This document shows positions 45,287 through 53,706 of a DNA stretch of 62,455 bases, piece after piece. This DNA is from Planctomycetota bacterium (GTDB lineage Bacteria > Planctomycetota > JAJSAM01). The translations under genes were made by a program, and so were the position numbers. How positions within the stretch are numbered: the stretch's first letter is position 1; every line of letters begins with the position of its first letter. Under the pieces are notes generated by a model, which saw nothing but the letters and a program-made list of their open reading frames with translations, searched no databases and was not told where the DNA came from. The DNA lies in assembly GCA_024274785.1 (NCBI GenBank), contig JAJSAM010000040.1:1-62455 (forward strand), in the 5' to 3' direction.

Positions 45287-46411
45287 ATGAAGCCGATCTA
45301 CCTGGACTACAACGCCACCACGCCCATCGCTCCGGAGGTCGCCGAAGCGATGCAGCCCTGCCTCTCCGAGATCTTCGGCAACCCGTCGAGCCCGCATCCC
45401 TATGGTGTGGCCGCGAGAGAGGTGGTGGAGGCGGCCCGGGGCGACGTGGCGGCCTCCATTGGCGCGGTCCCCGGTGAGATCATTTTCACGAGCGGCGGCA
45501 GCGAGGCCAACAACTTCGCCCTGAAGGGGATCGCCGGGCTCAACCGGCGCCGGGGCGGCCACATCATCACGAGCGCCGTGGAGCATCCGGCGATCACCGA
45601 GGTGCTCGGGTGGCTCGAGGGCATGGGCTTTCGCACCACCGCCATCGGAGTGAACGCAAAGGGAGAGGTCGATCCCGCGGAGGTGGAGCGGGCCATCCGC
45701 CCGGACACCGTCCTGATCACGATCATGCACGCCAACAACGAGGTGGGCACGATCCAGCCCATTGCCGAGATCGGGGAGATCGCCCGGTCGCACGAGATCC
45801 CCCTGCACACGGATGCCGCGCAGTCGATGGGCAAGATCAAGGTCGACGTCGGCGACCTGAACGTGGATCTGCTCTCGTTGGCCGGACACAAGCTCTACGG
45901 TCCGAAGGGTGTGGGTGCGCTCTACGTCCGGGACGGTGTCTACCTCGAGAAGCAGATCCACGGCGCGAGCCACGAGAACGGCCGCCGCGCCGGAACGGAG
46001 AGTCTGACGCTGCTCGCCGGGTTCGGCCGGGCCTGCGCCCTGGCCGCGGAGCACCGGGCCGGTCGGGCGGCCCACATGAGGGAGCTGCGCGATCGCCTGC
46101 ATGCGGGGCTCGCCGCGGCGATTCCCGGTCTGATCCTGAACGGCCATCCCGAGAACCGCCTGCCGAACACCCTGAACGTCTCCATTCCCGGCGCGACCGC
46201 GGTGGATCTGCTCGCCGCCACCCCGGAGATCGCCGCGTCCGCGGGCGCCGCCTGTCACTCCGGCGAGGTGCACGTCTCCGCGACGCTGGCGGCGATGGGG
46301 ATCCTGCCCGATCAGGCGCGGGGCTCGGTGCGCTTTTCCACCGGGATGCGCCTCACCGCGGAGGATGCCGACCGGGCGATCGCGGTGGTGGTTCGCTCCG
46401 CGTCCGCATAG
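45287..46411 (+). CDS. Cysteine desulfurase (class V aminotransferase, IscS/NifS-like)
   Basis: 374 residues. PLP enzyme releasing sulfur from cysteine for Fe-S or thio-cofactor assembly. Starts IYLDYNATTPIAPEVAEAM; IIFTSGGSEANNFALKG; PLHTDAAQSMGKIKVDVG; the PLP lysine is K202 in LAGHKLYGPKGVGALYV; the persulfide Cys is in ASAGAACHSGEVHVS with a short loop, more like group II or the NifS-like proteins near 380 residues than IscS with its long loop. Such enzymes can also release selenium from selenocysteine, of interest given hdrA. GGAGGAG precedes the ATG. Confidence 0.92.
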   Translation: MKPIYLDYNATTPIAPEVAEAMQPCLSEIFGNPSSPHPYGVAAREVVEAARGDVAASIGAVPGEIIFTSGGSEANNFALKGIAGLNRRRGGHIITSAVEHPAITEVLGWLEGMGFRTTAIGVNAKGEVDPAEVERAIRPDTVLITIMHANNEVGTIQPIAEIGEIARSHEIPLHTDAAQSMGKIKVDVGDLNVDLLSLAGHKLYGPKGVGALYVRDGVYLEKQIHGASHENGRRAGTESLTLLAGFGRACALAAEHRAGRAAHMRELRDRLHAGLAAAIPGLILNGHPENRLPNTLNVSIPGATAVDLLAATPEIAASAGAACHSGEVHVSATLAAMGILPDQARGSVRFSTGMRLTAEDADRAIAVVVRSASA

Positions 46412-46734
46412 CGCCGCGCGGCTGAGTCCCGATCACCCCTGTCCCTCGGCGGGTCGGCCGCTCTCCCGACCAGTCCCAACGCCGCATCAATCCCGGGAGT
46501 CCCGCCCATGCCGGGAACCCGCTCGCCTTCCCGGGCGCAAGAGAGCACCGATCCCCCCTGGCCCGCAGGTCGAGTGCGGCGCGGAATCCCCGATGTGCCG
46601 CGATGCTCCTTGACGTTCGGGACGGCGCATGGGTTTCAGGCACCGGCGGAATACAAGGGAGGATGCGCAGGCCGGCAGGGCGGTGCCGAGGAGAGCCGGG
46701 AGGGGGTGGGGCCACTTCGGCCGATCCGACCGCA
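46412..46734. other. Intergenic region, no feature seen
   Basis: 323 bases between the convergent desulfurase and RuvC-like genes. I see only weak GC-rich inverted repeats and no credible reading frame, RNA gene or repeat copy. Confidence 0.5.
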
Positions 46735-47208
46735 TCAGCGCGAGACCTCTTTCGGCAACCTCGGCAGCCACCCGATCTCGAGCACTCCGTAGAGCCCCAC
46801 CGCAATCGCTTCCGCGGCGTCGTGCCGGAGCGAGGTCGGCTTCGGGGCGTTCGACCAGTTGATGATCCGCCGGGCGAGGGCGTCTGCGCTCTCCCTGGCC
46901 TTCTCGCCGGACTTCTGCTCGCGCGGCAGCAGGAGCAGCTTGCGCCAAGCCTCGGCGTGGATCCGGGTAACTCCGATGCCCTGGCGGTCGGCCTCCTTCG
47001 ACCAGATCTCCGCCAGCGGGCCGCCGCCTTCGGTGATCAGGTGCGCGACGCCGGAGCGACCGGAGAGGATGGCCCGGACGCCGCGGCGCAACCGGTCGGC
47101 GCTCCCGAAGTTGCGGGAGCGGTAGGCGACGAGGCGGCCGTCATGGTTGTAGACCGCCATCCCGGCCTTGAGTCCGACGTCGACGGCGAGGAGGGTTCGG
47201 GAGTCCAT
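46735..47208 (-). CDS. RuvC/RNase H-fold nuclease-like protein
   Basis: 157 residues from ATG 47208. The first strand and turn is TLLAVDVGLKAGMAVYN, equivalent to the D-x-G-x-x-x-G start of RuvC-like resolvases; LITEGGGPLAEIW supplies the second acidic position, and the C-terminal LRHDAAEAIAVGLYGVLE has the closing His-Asp pair. Between them is a helix with Arg/Lys (AWRKLLLLPREQKSGEKARE). Length matches RuvC, but the motifs are divergent, so it may act on other branched or RNA substrates. No ruvA/ruvB nearby. Divergent from the GNAT gene. Confidence 0.72.
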   Translation of the reverse strand: MDSRTLLAVDVGLKAGMAVYNHDGRLVAYRSRNFGSADRLRRGVRAILSGRSGVAHLITEGGGPLAEIWSKEADRQGIGVTRIHAEAWRKLLLLPREQKSGEKARESADALARRIINWSNAPKPTSLRHDAAEAIAVGLYGVLEIGWLPRLPKEVSR

Positions 47209-47345
47209 CGGCCCGAGGGTACCAGAAATGATCCCGCCCCGGTTCATCAGGGGGCTGGTGCGGCCAGCCGATCCTCCGTATGATTCGGGGACGGGTCGAT
47301 GCCCCATGAAACGCCCGCGCACGGTTCCCCGGAATGGAGGTCGGG

Positions 47346-47858
47346 ATGGCACCCCTTCGCAAGCACGACATGCAACTCAGGGCCGCGACGACGGACGAGA
47401 TTACCGGGACCTGGGACGAGCGCTGGTTCGGCATGGTCGTCGGCATCAATTCGGTCTATTACCCGAGCGACGTCCAGGGTCTTGCGCTGGTCGATCATCA
47501 CGACGAGCTGGTCGGCCTGGTGACCTACCACGTGGACGGACCGTCGGGCCAGATCGTTACGCTTGACACCATGGTCCGCGGACGCGGATTCGGCGGGCGT
47601 CTCCTCGAGGCGATCGAGAACAAGTTCCACAACCTCGGTCTCGGCCGTTCCTGGGCCCTGTTCACGAACGACAATCTGCGCGCCGCCGGTCTGTACCTGT
47701 CGCGTGGTTATCGCCTGATCCGGGTCCACCTCGACGCCGTCGACAAGGTCCGCGAGCACAAGCCCAAGCTCCCCGACCGCGGATACGATGGCTATCCGCT
47801 CCGCGACCTCTGGGAGTTCGAGAAGATGGGCCTACTCGGCGGCCTGCCTGTGCCTTAG
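47346..47858 (+). CDS. GNAT-family N-acetyltransferase
   Basis: 170 residues from ATG 47346, chosen because GGAGG lies five bases upstream; an ATG at 47334 is less likely. The GNAT core is LVGLVTYHVDG, IVTLDTMVRGRGFGGRLLEA (motif A with the R-G-x-G-F-G acetyl-CoA loop) and WALFTNDNLRAAGLYLSRGYR (motif B). Such enzymes acetylate amines on proteins or small molecules. Substrate unknown. The C-terminal 40 residues (HKPKLPDRGYDGYPLRDLWE) are an extension often seen in this subfamily. Confidence 0.87.
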   Translation: MAPLRKHDMQLRAATTDEITGTWDERWFGMVVGINSVYYPSDVQGLALVDHHDELVGLVTYHVDGPSGQIVTLDTMVRGRGFGGRLLEAIENKFHNLGLGRSWALFTNDNLRAAGLYLSRGYRLIRVHLDAVDKVREHKPKLPDRGYDGYPLRDLWEFEKMGLLGGLPVP

Positions 47859-47975
47859 AGTCCGCGAGGGCCGCCGCATCCCGTTGCGCCTCGCTTTCTC
47901 GGGCGTAGCGGCGCTCTCGGCGCAACGGTCGCACCTGTTTCCGGGCGAGCCCCCGGTGGCCGCCCGGTTGACTAT

Positions 47976-48079
47976 ACTGCTGATATTCAAATCTTCGCGG
48001 CGCACGCAGATTCTGCGTGACGCTCCCGGAGCGCCAGCATAGTCGCCCGGAGGTCGACCCTCCATTGCGGCCGGGCGGC
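47976..48079 (+). repeat. Dispersed palindromic repeat, copy B
   Basis: The longest of three copies. The 5' half (TACTGCTGATATTCAAATCT and on) matches copy C; the core CACGCAGA-T-TCTGCGTG is at 48003-48019; the 3' half (GGAGGTCGACCCTCCATTGC) matches copy A. It fills the gap between the GNAT and hipA genes and stops two bases before the hipA stop codon. GGAGGTCGACCCTCC is itself a near-perfect inverted repeat. Confidence 0.75.
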
Positions 48080-48080
48080 G

Positions 48081-49373
48081 CTATGGATGGGGCATCCGGA
48101 AGCGACGTTCCACCGCTTCTATTCTGCTGTCGTCGATCCCCGCCTCCCGCGCCAGCCCCGGCCACGCACCGACGGCCATGGAGACATCGCCGATAATCCG
48201 CTTTGCCCGGGGCGCCTTCAGATTGCAGAACCGGGCGAAGGTCATCAGGTCATCGGCGACGAAGTCGTCACGCTTGCCGTTCACGCTCATCTGGTGCCGC
48301 CGTGTCCAGGCGCCGGACGGGTTGTAGCTGTACACCACGTCGTAGGCCGGGGAGAGCGACCAGCCCCCGGACTTGTCCATCAGGAAGGCGATGTTCTTGA
48401 CGTGGTCGTCCTGGTTTCTGGCGATGATGTTGAAGACCGTGCGGCGGAACTGTTCCTCGATCTCCTCGTTGCTCAGCGCGAGCTTGCGCATCACCTCGAC
48501 CGCCTGTTCGCAGGAGGTTGCTCCGGGGGCGTTGAAGTCGAAGTGGGCGAGCGCGGCGAGGGACTGGAGGTGGAGCTTTCCGCCGGCGCCGGTGCGGTCG
48601 AAACGCCTGGTCATGAAGTGATGCCGGCCCCCTTCCGGGAGGAGGCGGCATTCGGTCATCGTGATGCCCGCGGCCAGCGCCATCCGGTGATAGGCGTACT
48701 CGATCTGTCCGTACCCGAGTGCCGGCCCCACCTGGCGGTCGTCGCTCGAGCGGACGCCGTCGAGTTTCAGGATCCAGTGCGAGAAGCCCGGGGGGAGGCC
48801 GGCCTGGCCGGAGCGGACCATCCCGGTGTCCTCGTTGAAGGCGATGATCGCTTTCGCCCGGGCGCCGCCCGCGGAGGTACCCACTTCGAGGATCCGGTCC
48901 ATCGCGTTCTCGTCGTGACCGACCTCGACTTCGAGCCCCTCACGTTCCTGGAGGATCTCGTCCGCGAGTGCCACCAGGGCGGCGACATCGACGTCGTCGA
49001 CTCCGGCGCGCGGCCCGTGGCTCGGGTGGTACTCGAGGGCGCCCATGCCGCGGGTTCCCACGTAGCAGAGCCGCTCGACGACGTTGAACGAGTCGGCGGT
49101 GCGTCCCTGCCGGGCGAGCCAGGCGTCGATCAAGGCGTTGCCGTAGCGATCAGGCAGGGAATCGGCGAGCAGGCCCGGCAGCCCTTTGAACGCGGCTTCC
49201 GGCAGCCCGGGGAACTGGTAGATGCGGGAATCCAGGGGCATCTTGAGGGGGGAGACCTCGATCCCGCTCCCGCGGAACTCCGGGTCGTACTCGAAGGAAG
49301 CGACCCGGTCGCCATCGTCGTAGCTGACCGCCCCGATCCGCCGGCCCCACAGTCTGACCTCGGCGACGGTCAC
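48081..49373 (-). CDS. hipA: HipA-family toxin kinase
   Basis: 430 residues. HipA-type Ser/Thr kinase: N-terminal subdomain with VRLWGRRIGAVSYDDGDRV and LPDRYGNALIDAWLARQG, the glycine loop VGTSAGGARAKAIIAF, and the catalytic loop NIIARNQDDHVKNIAFLMD followed by LSPAYDVVYSYNP (metal-binding Asp). In known systems HipA phosphorylates glutamyl-tRNA synthetase or a relative and causes growth arrest. It overlaps hipB by four bases (49370-49373) and is read after it. The 3' end abuts repeat copy B. Confidence 0.92.
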   Translation of the reverse strand: MTVAEVRLWGRRIGAVSYDDGDRVASFEYDPEFRGSGIEVSPLKMPLDSRIYQFPGLPEAAFKGLPGLLADSLPDRYGNALIDAWLARQGRTADSFNVVERLCYVGTRGMGALEYHPSHGPRAGVDDVDVAALVALADEILQEREGLEVEVGHDENAMDRILEVGTSAGGARAKAIIAFNEDTGMVRSGQAGLPPGFSHWILKLDGVRSSDDRQVGPALGYGQIEYAYHRMALAAGITMTECRLLPEGGRHHFMTRRFDRTGAGGKLHLQSLAALAHFDFNAPGATSCEQAVEVMRKLALSNEEIEEQFRRTVFNIIARNQDDHVKNIAFLMDKSGGWSLSPAYDVVYSYNPSGAWTRRHQMSVNGKRDDFVADDLMTFARFCNLKAPRAKRIIGDVSMAVGAWPGLAREAGIDDSRIEAVERRFRMPHP

Positions 49374-49738
49374 GAGCTCTCCCCCCAGGACCAGGGCTTC
49401 TCTTCGGGCTTCCCGTTTTCGTGTTTCCCCCCTTTCCGGCTCCCGGTGGCTCTCTTGCGCCGGCGTCCCGATCGCTCAAGCTGCTCCATGGGACTCTCCG
49501 GAACCTCGGGCACGACGCGGTGGAGACCGTCAGAAAGCCCGAGCGCCATGAGCGCGCGCAGGAAGCTCTCGAGTTGCACCGGTTCGCCGTTCTCGAGCCG
49601 GGCGATCGTGCGGAGCGAGATTCCCGCCGCGCGGGCGAGTTCACTCTGCGTCAGGTTCTGGTTGAGCCGGTGGCGCGCCAGGCGTTCGCTCAGCAGGTCG
49701 AGCCAGCGCTGTATGGGATGAGGGGCTGCGAGACTCAT
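49370..49738 (-). CDS. hipB: HipB-like antitoxin, XRE-type HTH
   Basis: 122 residues. Helix-turn-helix of the XRE/Cro family: NQNLTQSELARAAGISLRTI and ARLENGEPVQLESFLRAL. After residue 80 a Lys/Arg/Gly-rich flexible tail follows, a usual target for antitoxin proteolysis. It binds HipA and represses the operon. Gene order hipB-hipA with overlap is classic. The 355-base region upstream is AT-rich relative to the window and holds operator-like sites. Confidence 0.9.
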   Translation of the reverse strand: MSLAAPHPIQRWLDLLSERLARHRLNQNLTQSELARAAGISLRTIARLENGEPVQLESFLRALMALGLSDGLHRVVPEVPESPMEQLERSGRRRKRATGSRKGGKHENGKPEEKPWSWGESS

Positions 49739-49776
49739 GATTCGCCTCTTGTATCCTATTATCGTTGTTTCTGATT

Positions 49777-49824
49777 TTAGTATGACATACCTGTCGTGTA
49801 TTGCAAGTTGGTGGCGGGTATGTC
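49777..49824 (-). promoter_or_regulatory. Predicted hipBA promoter and operator sites
   Basis: On the minus strand a -35-like TTGCAA (49801-49806) and -10-like TACTAA (49777-49782) are 18 bases apart. A perfect palindrome GTATG-A-CATAC (49780-49790) overlaps the -10, and a degenerate second copy (GTATGTCCTAT) starts at 49818. GACATACC/GGTATGTC (49784-49791 and 49817-49824) also form a long inverted repeat. This fits autorepression by HipB. The rest of 49739-50093 is AT-rich spacer, with the tldD ribosome site at 50081-50085. Confidence 0.55.
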
Positions 49825-50093
49825 CTATGTGGCGTGAAAAGTGCGAATACCGGATAAAGATGCCTTAGTTGACATTTTAGTGTTGGCGGGCCCGGCGCTG
49901 GAGTCCCCTCGATGATCATCGCCAGGCCGCAAGCGTGGGCCAGGATCGACCTGAGTCGGGTTGACACCCCTCGAGCGAACTCGGCGTTGGAGGCGAGGCG
50001 CCTCCCGAGTGTTTCCCCCCGAACCCCCCAAACGTGGTAGAAACGGGGGTTCCGGGAGGATGGCTCCCGCAGAGAAAAACAGGAGTTGTGGGC

Positions 50094-51527
50094 ATGTTTG
50101 AAACGGTTGAGCAACACTTCAAGGAAGTGGCGCCGGCGGCGGACTTCTGCTCCCTTCGGCTCGTCAGCGAGCTGCGGGAGTCGGTCCAGGTCCGCCAGGG
50201 CGTCCTCCAGCCGGTCTCCACCGGCCGGGATGCGGGCGCGATGATCACCGTCCTCGACCAGGGCGGGATGGGATACGCCGCCACGAGCGACCTCAGCAGG
50301 AACGGACTGGCGCAGGCGGTGAAGCAGGCGATGGCCTGGGCCGAGCGGTCCCGCGGGAAGAGCGTCATCGACTTCACCAGGGTTGTCGTTCCGGTACCGC
50401 AGGGCGAGTACGTGAGCCCGGTGGAACGACCCTGGAGCGAGATGCCGCTGACCGCGAAGATCGATCTCCTGAAGGCCGAGTGCGAGAAGCTCAAGACCGA
50501 CGACCGCATCGTCGACTGGAGCGCGTACCTGGTCCACACCGGCACCGATCAGCTTTACCTGACGATGGACGGCGGCCGCGTCATGCAGCGCTTCTCGTTC
50601 ATCGTGCCCGGGATCGGCGTGACCGCGAACGAGGGCAGCGAGACCGTCTCCCGCAACTTCGGCGGCTTCGACCTCGGGCGCCAGGGCGGCATGGAGGTGC
50701 TCGACCGCATCGAGTTCACGAAGCAGTCCGAGACGTTGACTCGTGAGGTCCTCGAGCTTCTTACCGCGCCCAACTGCCCGAGCGGCACGATGGACGTTCT
50801 CCTCGAGAGCAACCAGATGTACCTCCAGATCCACGAGTCGATCGGCCACCCGCTCGAGCTCGACCGGATCCTCGGTGACGAGCGCAACTACGCCGGCACG
50901 ACCTTCGTCACGATGGACATGCTCGGGAGCTACCAGTACGGCAGCGAGCTCCTGAACATCACCTTCGATCCGACGATCAGTGAGGAGTTCGCCACCTACG
51001 CGTTCGACGACGACGGCGTGAAGGCAAAGAAGGAGTACATCATCCGGAACGGCATCCTGGAGCGCGCCCTCGGCGGCGCCACCTCCCAGGCCCGCGCCGG
51101 AAAGCCGGGCGTCGCCAACTCGCGTGCCTGCTCCTGGAACCGCCAGCCGATCGACCGCATGGCCAACCTGAACCTCGAGCCGGGTGACTCCACCATGGAC
51201 GAGATGGTGGGGGCGATCGAAGCCGGCGTCTACATGAAGCGCAACAACTCCTGGTCGATCGACGACAGCCGCAACAAGTTCCAGTTCGGTTGCGAGTATG
51301 GCCGGGTCATCAAGAACGGCGAATTCGGCGAAGTGGTCAAGAAGCCGAACTACAAGGGCATCTCGGCGACCTTCTGGAGGAACCTCAGGATGGTCGGGGA
51401 CCGGGACACCTTCGAGGTTCTCGGCACGCCCAACTGCGGCAAGGGCGAGCCCAACCAGGCGGTCCGGGTGGGACACGCCACCCCCGCGGCGGTCTTCGCC
51501 GGCGTCGATGTCTTTGGAGGTGCCTAA
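50094..51527 (+). CDS. TldD/PmbA-family metalloprotease, TldD-like
   Basis: 477 residues from ATG 50094 (AGGAG eight bases upstream). The metal-binding helix is LQIHESIGHPLELDRI, the HExxxH motif of TldD, with a later Cys in SRACSWNRQPIDRMANLNL. N-terminal VRQGVLQPVSTGRDAGAMI and C-terminal GRVIKNGEFGEVVKKPNYKG are family-typical. TldD-TldE heterodimers cut unfolded peptides (microcin B17 maturation, CcdA removal). The next gene, four bases on, is the non-catalytic partner. A soluble cytoplasmic pair. Confidence 0.9.
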   Translation: MFETVEQHFKEVAPAADFCSLRLVSELRESVQVRQGVLQPVSTGRDAGAMITVLDQGGMGYAATSDLSRNGLAQAVKQAMAWAERSRGKSVIDFTRVVVPVPQGEYVSPVERPWSEMPLTAKIDLLKAECEKLKTDDRIVDWSAYLVHTGTDQLYLTMDGGRVMQRFSFIVPGIGVTANEGSETVSRNFGGFDLGRQGGMEVLDRIEFTKQSETLTREVLELLTAPNCPSGTMDVLLESNQMYLQIHESIGHPLELDRILGDERNYAGTTFVTMDMLGSYQYGSELLNITFDPTISEEFATYAFDDDGVKAKKEYIIRNGILERALGGATSQARAGKPGVANSRACSWNRQPIDRMANLNLEPGDSTMDEMVGAIEAGVYMKRNNSWSIDDSRNKFQFGCEYGRVIKNGEFGEVVKKPNYKGISATFWRNLRMVGDRDTFEVLGTPNCGKGEPNQAVRVGHATPAAVFAGVDVFGGA

Positions 51528-51530
51528 GCC

Positions 51531-52853
51531 ATGCAGAGCTACTTCTACGGACTTGCTGACTTCCTCACCGGAAAGCTTTCCGGCAACGAGGTCTTCACCT
51601 CCGGGTACTCCGGCGAGACGTCGGACTTCGTTCGATTCAACCAGAGCAGGATCCGGCAGCCCGGTCACGTCGAGCAGCAGTACATGAGCATCGACCTGAT
51701 CGACGGGCAGCGCCATGCCGGCGGTTTCAGCACGCTCACCGGAATGGTCGAGGAAGACCAGCGTCGCCTCGCCGAACTCCTCGACGACCTCCGCGGGAAG
51801 TTGCCGAACCTGCCCGAGGATCCGCATCTGCTCTACGCCACCGAGGTGAACTCCACCGAGCAGCTCGGCGAGAACAGGCTTCCGGACCCGGAGGAGGCGC
51901 TCGCGCGCATTCTCGCCGCGGGCGAGGGCAAGGATCTCGTCGGCATCTACGCGGCCGGCGGCGTCACCGGCGGCTTCGCCAACTCCCTCGGCCAGCGGAA
52001 CTGGTTCTCCTCCCACAGCTTCAACCTGGACTGGAGCTACTACCTTCGCACCGACAAGGCCGTGAAGACCGGTTACGCCGGATTTGCGTGGGATCAGGCC
52101 GCCTTCGAGCGCAAGGTCGCCGCGGCCGAGGTGCAGCTTGCCGCCCTCGACCACGAGCCGATGACGCTCGAGCCCGGCGGCTACCGCGTCTACCTGGCGC
52201 CGGTCGCGTTCGCGGACTACGTCGGCATGCTCGGGTGGGGCGGCTTCGGCAAGAAGTCCCACGAGACGAAGCAGACCACGCTGCTCAAGATGATCGAGGA
52301 CGGCGCGAAGTTCTCCCCCGCGGTGACGATCCTCGAGAACACGAAAGATGGCGTCTCCAGCAACTTCCAGGGTGACGGCTTCATCAAGCCGGACCAGGTG
52401 GTGATGATCGAGAATGGCGCCTACAAGGAGTGCCTGATCTCGCCGCGCAGTGCGAAGGAGTATGGCGTTCCGACGAACGGTGCGAGCGGCTTCGAGGCGC
52501 CCGAATCGGTCGAGATCAAGGCCGGCGACATCCCGATGGACGAGGTGCTGACGCGCCTGGACACCGGTATCTGGATCAACAATGTCTGGTACCTCAACTA
52601 CTCGGACCGCCCGGGCTGCCGGATCACCGGCATGACCCGTTTCGCGTGCTTCTGGGTGGAAAACGGCAAGATCGTCGCCCCGATCAACGTGATGCGCTTC
52701 GACGAGACGATGTACCGCGCGCTCGGTGAGAACCTGATCGGCCTGACGAACGAGCAGGAGATGATCCTGGACGCCGGCACCTACGGCGGCCGCTCGACCG
52801 GTTCCGAGCGGGTCCCGGGCGCCTTGATCGAGGACTTCACCTTCAACCTGTAA
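51531..52853 (+). CDS. TldD/PmbA-family protein, TldE-like partner
   Basis: 440 residues. Same family as the upstream protein but without an HExxxH helix, the pattern of TldE/PmbA. Family features include GYSGETSDFVRFNQSRIRQP, GGVTGGFANSLGQRNWFSS and the C-terminal TRLDTGIWINNVWYLNYSDR and GMTRFACFWVENGKIVAPIN. The spacing of four bases from tldD implies co-translation. It probably forms the heterodimer's structural half. Followed by a good terminator. Confidence 0.9.
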   Translation: MQSYFYGLADFLTGKLSGNEVFTSGYSGETSDFVRFNQSRIRQPGHVEQQYMSIDLIDGQRHAGGFSTLTGMVEEDQRRLAELLDDLRGKLPNLPEDPHLLYATEVNSTEQLGENRLPDPEEALARILAAGEGKDLVGIYAAGGVTGGFANSLGQRNWFSSHSFNLDWSYYLRTDKAVKTGYAGFAWDQAAFERKVAAAEVQLAALDHEPMTLEPGGYRVYLAPVAFADYVGMLGWGGFGKKSHETKQTTLLKMIEDGAKFSPAVTILENTKDGVSSNFQGDGFIKPDQVVMIENGAYKECLISPRSAKEYGVPTNGASGFEAPESVEIKAGDIPMDEVLTRLDTGIWINNVWYLNYSDRPGCRITGMTRFACFWVENGKIVAPINVMRFDETMYRALGENLIGLTNEQEMILDAGTYGGRSTGSERVPGALIEDFTFNL

Positions 52854-52871
52854 TCCGTCGAAGGAAACCAG

Positions 52872-52903
52872 CGGCCGGGAATGCCACCGCGTGTTCCCGG
52901 CCG
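52872..52903 (+). terminator. Terminator of the tldD-tldE operon
   Basis: CGGCCGGGAA (52872-52881) pairs perfectly with TTCCCGGCCG (52894-52903) around a 12-base loop, 18 bases after the stop. The rest of the gap to the convergent msrB (to 53136) shows no gene. Confidence 0.65.
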
Positions 52904-53136
52904 TCCTGATTCGCCCCTCCAGGCGGGGCTTCGATTGATCCCTCGGAGCGCGCTGCGCCTGCGGGCCCTGCGGCTTTCCTGCACTCGACGGAGGGATTCC
53001 TGCGTCACTCCGGAGTTCAGCCCGGCGAGAAGACCAGCGACGGAGATGTCCTCGCCCAGGTCCGGCCGGTGGATCCCCTCTCTCCGACCCGGGACCGGAC
53101 TCCTCTGGTGCGGCTCGTGAGCGGGCCCACGTCCCC

Positions 53137-53670
53137 TCACTCTCCCGCGGGCCGAAACTCGAGCGCCGCCGAATTCACGCAGTACCGCAGGCCGGTGGGT
53201 TCCGGTCCGTCCTCGAAGAGGTGGCCGAGGTGCGCGTCGCAGAAGCGGCAGACGATTTCGACGCGGACCATGCCGAGGGAGAGATCCTCACGGGTGACGA
53301 TGTTCCCTTGCTCGATCTCGTCGTAGAAGCTCGGCCAGCCGCAGCCTGAATCGTACTTCGTGCTCGAACTGAAGAGCTTGTTGCCGCATCCGATGCAGTA
53401 GTAGGTCCCCTTGTCCAGCTTGTCCCAGTATTCGCCGGTGAACGGGCGCTCGGTGCCGGCGGTCCGGGTGACGCGGTATTGCTCCGGCGTCAGTTGGGCT
53501 TTCCACTCCTCGTCCGTCTTCACGATCTTCTCCGGTCTCCGCGGGGCAACGGCGGGGGTGGTCTCGGGGCGCGGAGCCGTTGCGGGCTGCTCCTTGCCAC
53601 CGGCGCTGCAGGCGGTGATCGCCACGGCGAGGAGCAGGAGCGGGATGGTATGCTTCATTGCTGGTCTCAT
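53137..53670 (-). CDS. msrB: Peptide methionine (R)-S-oxide reductase MsrB, lipoprotein form
   Basis: 177 residues from ATG 53670 (AGGAGA seven bases upstream); an internal ATG four codons later is possible. A lipoprotein signal ([17 protein letters not shown]) and Pro/Ala linker precede the MsrB domain (about 50-175). It has [19 protein letters not shown] and [20 protein letters not shown] (four zinc-binding Cys), GCGWPSF, and the catalytic [11 protein letters not shown] with Cys, not Sec. It reduces methionine-R-sulfoxide in envelope proteins, a fit with the ovothiol and other redox genes here. Divergent from the next gene, 36 bases away. Confidence 0.93.
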   Translation of the reverse strand: MRPAMKHTIPLLLLAVAITACSAGGKEQPATAPRPETTPAVAPRRPEKIVKTDEEWKAQLTPEQYRVTRTAGTERPFTGEYWDKLDKGTYYCIGCGNKLFSSSTKYDSGCGWPSFYDEIEQGNIVTREDLSLGMVRVEIVCRFCDAHLGHLFEDGPEPTGLRYCVNSAALEFRPAGE

Positions 53671-53706
53671 GACCATTCTCCTATACCAGAGGAGGCGCGT
53701 TGCTCC

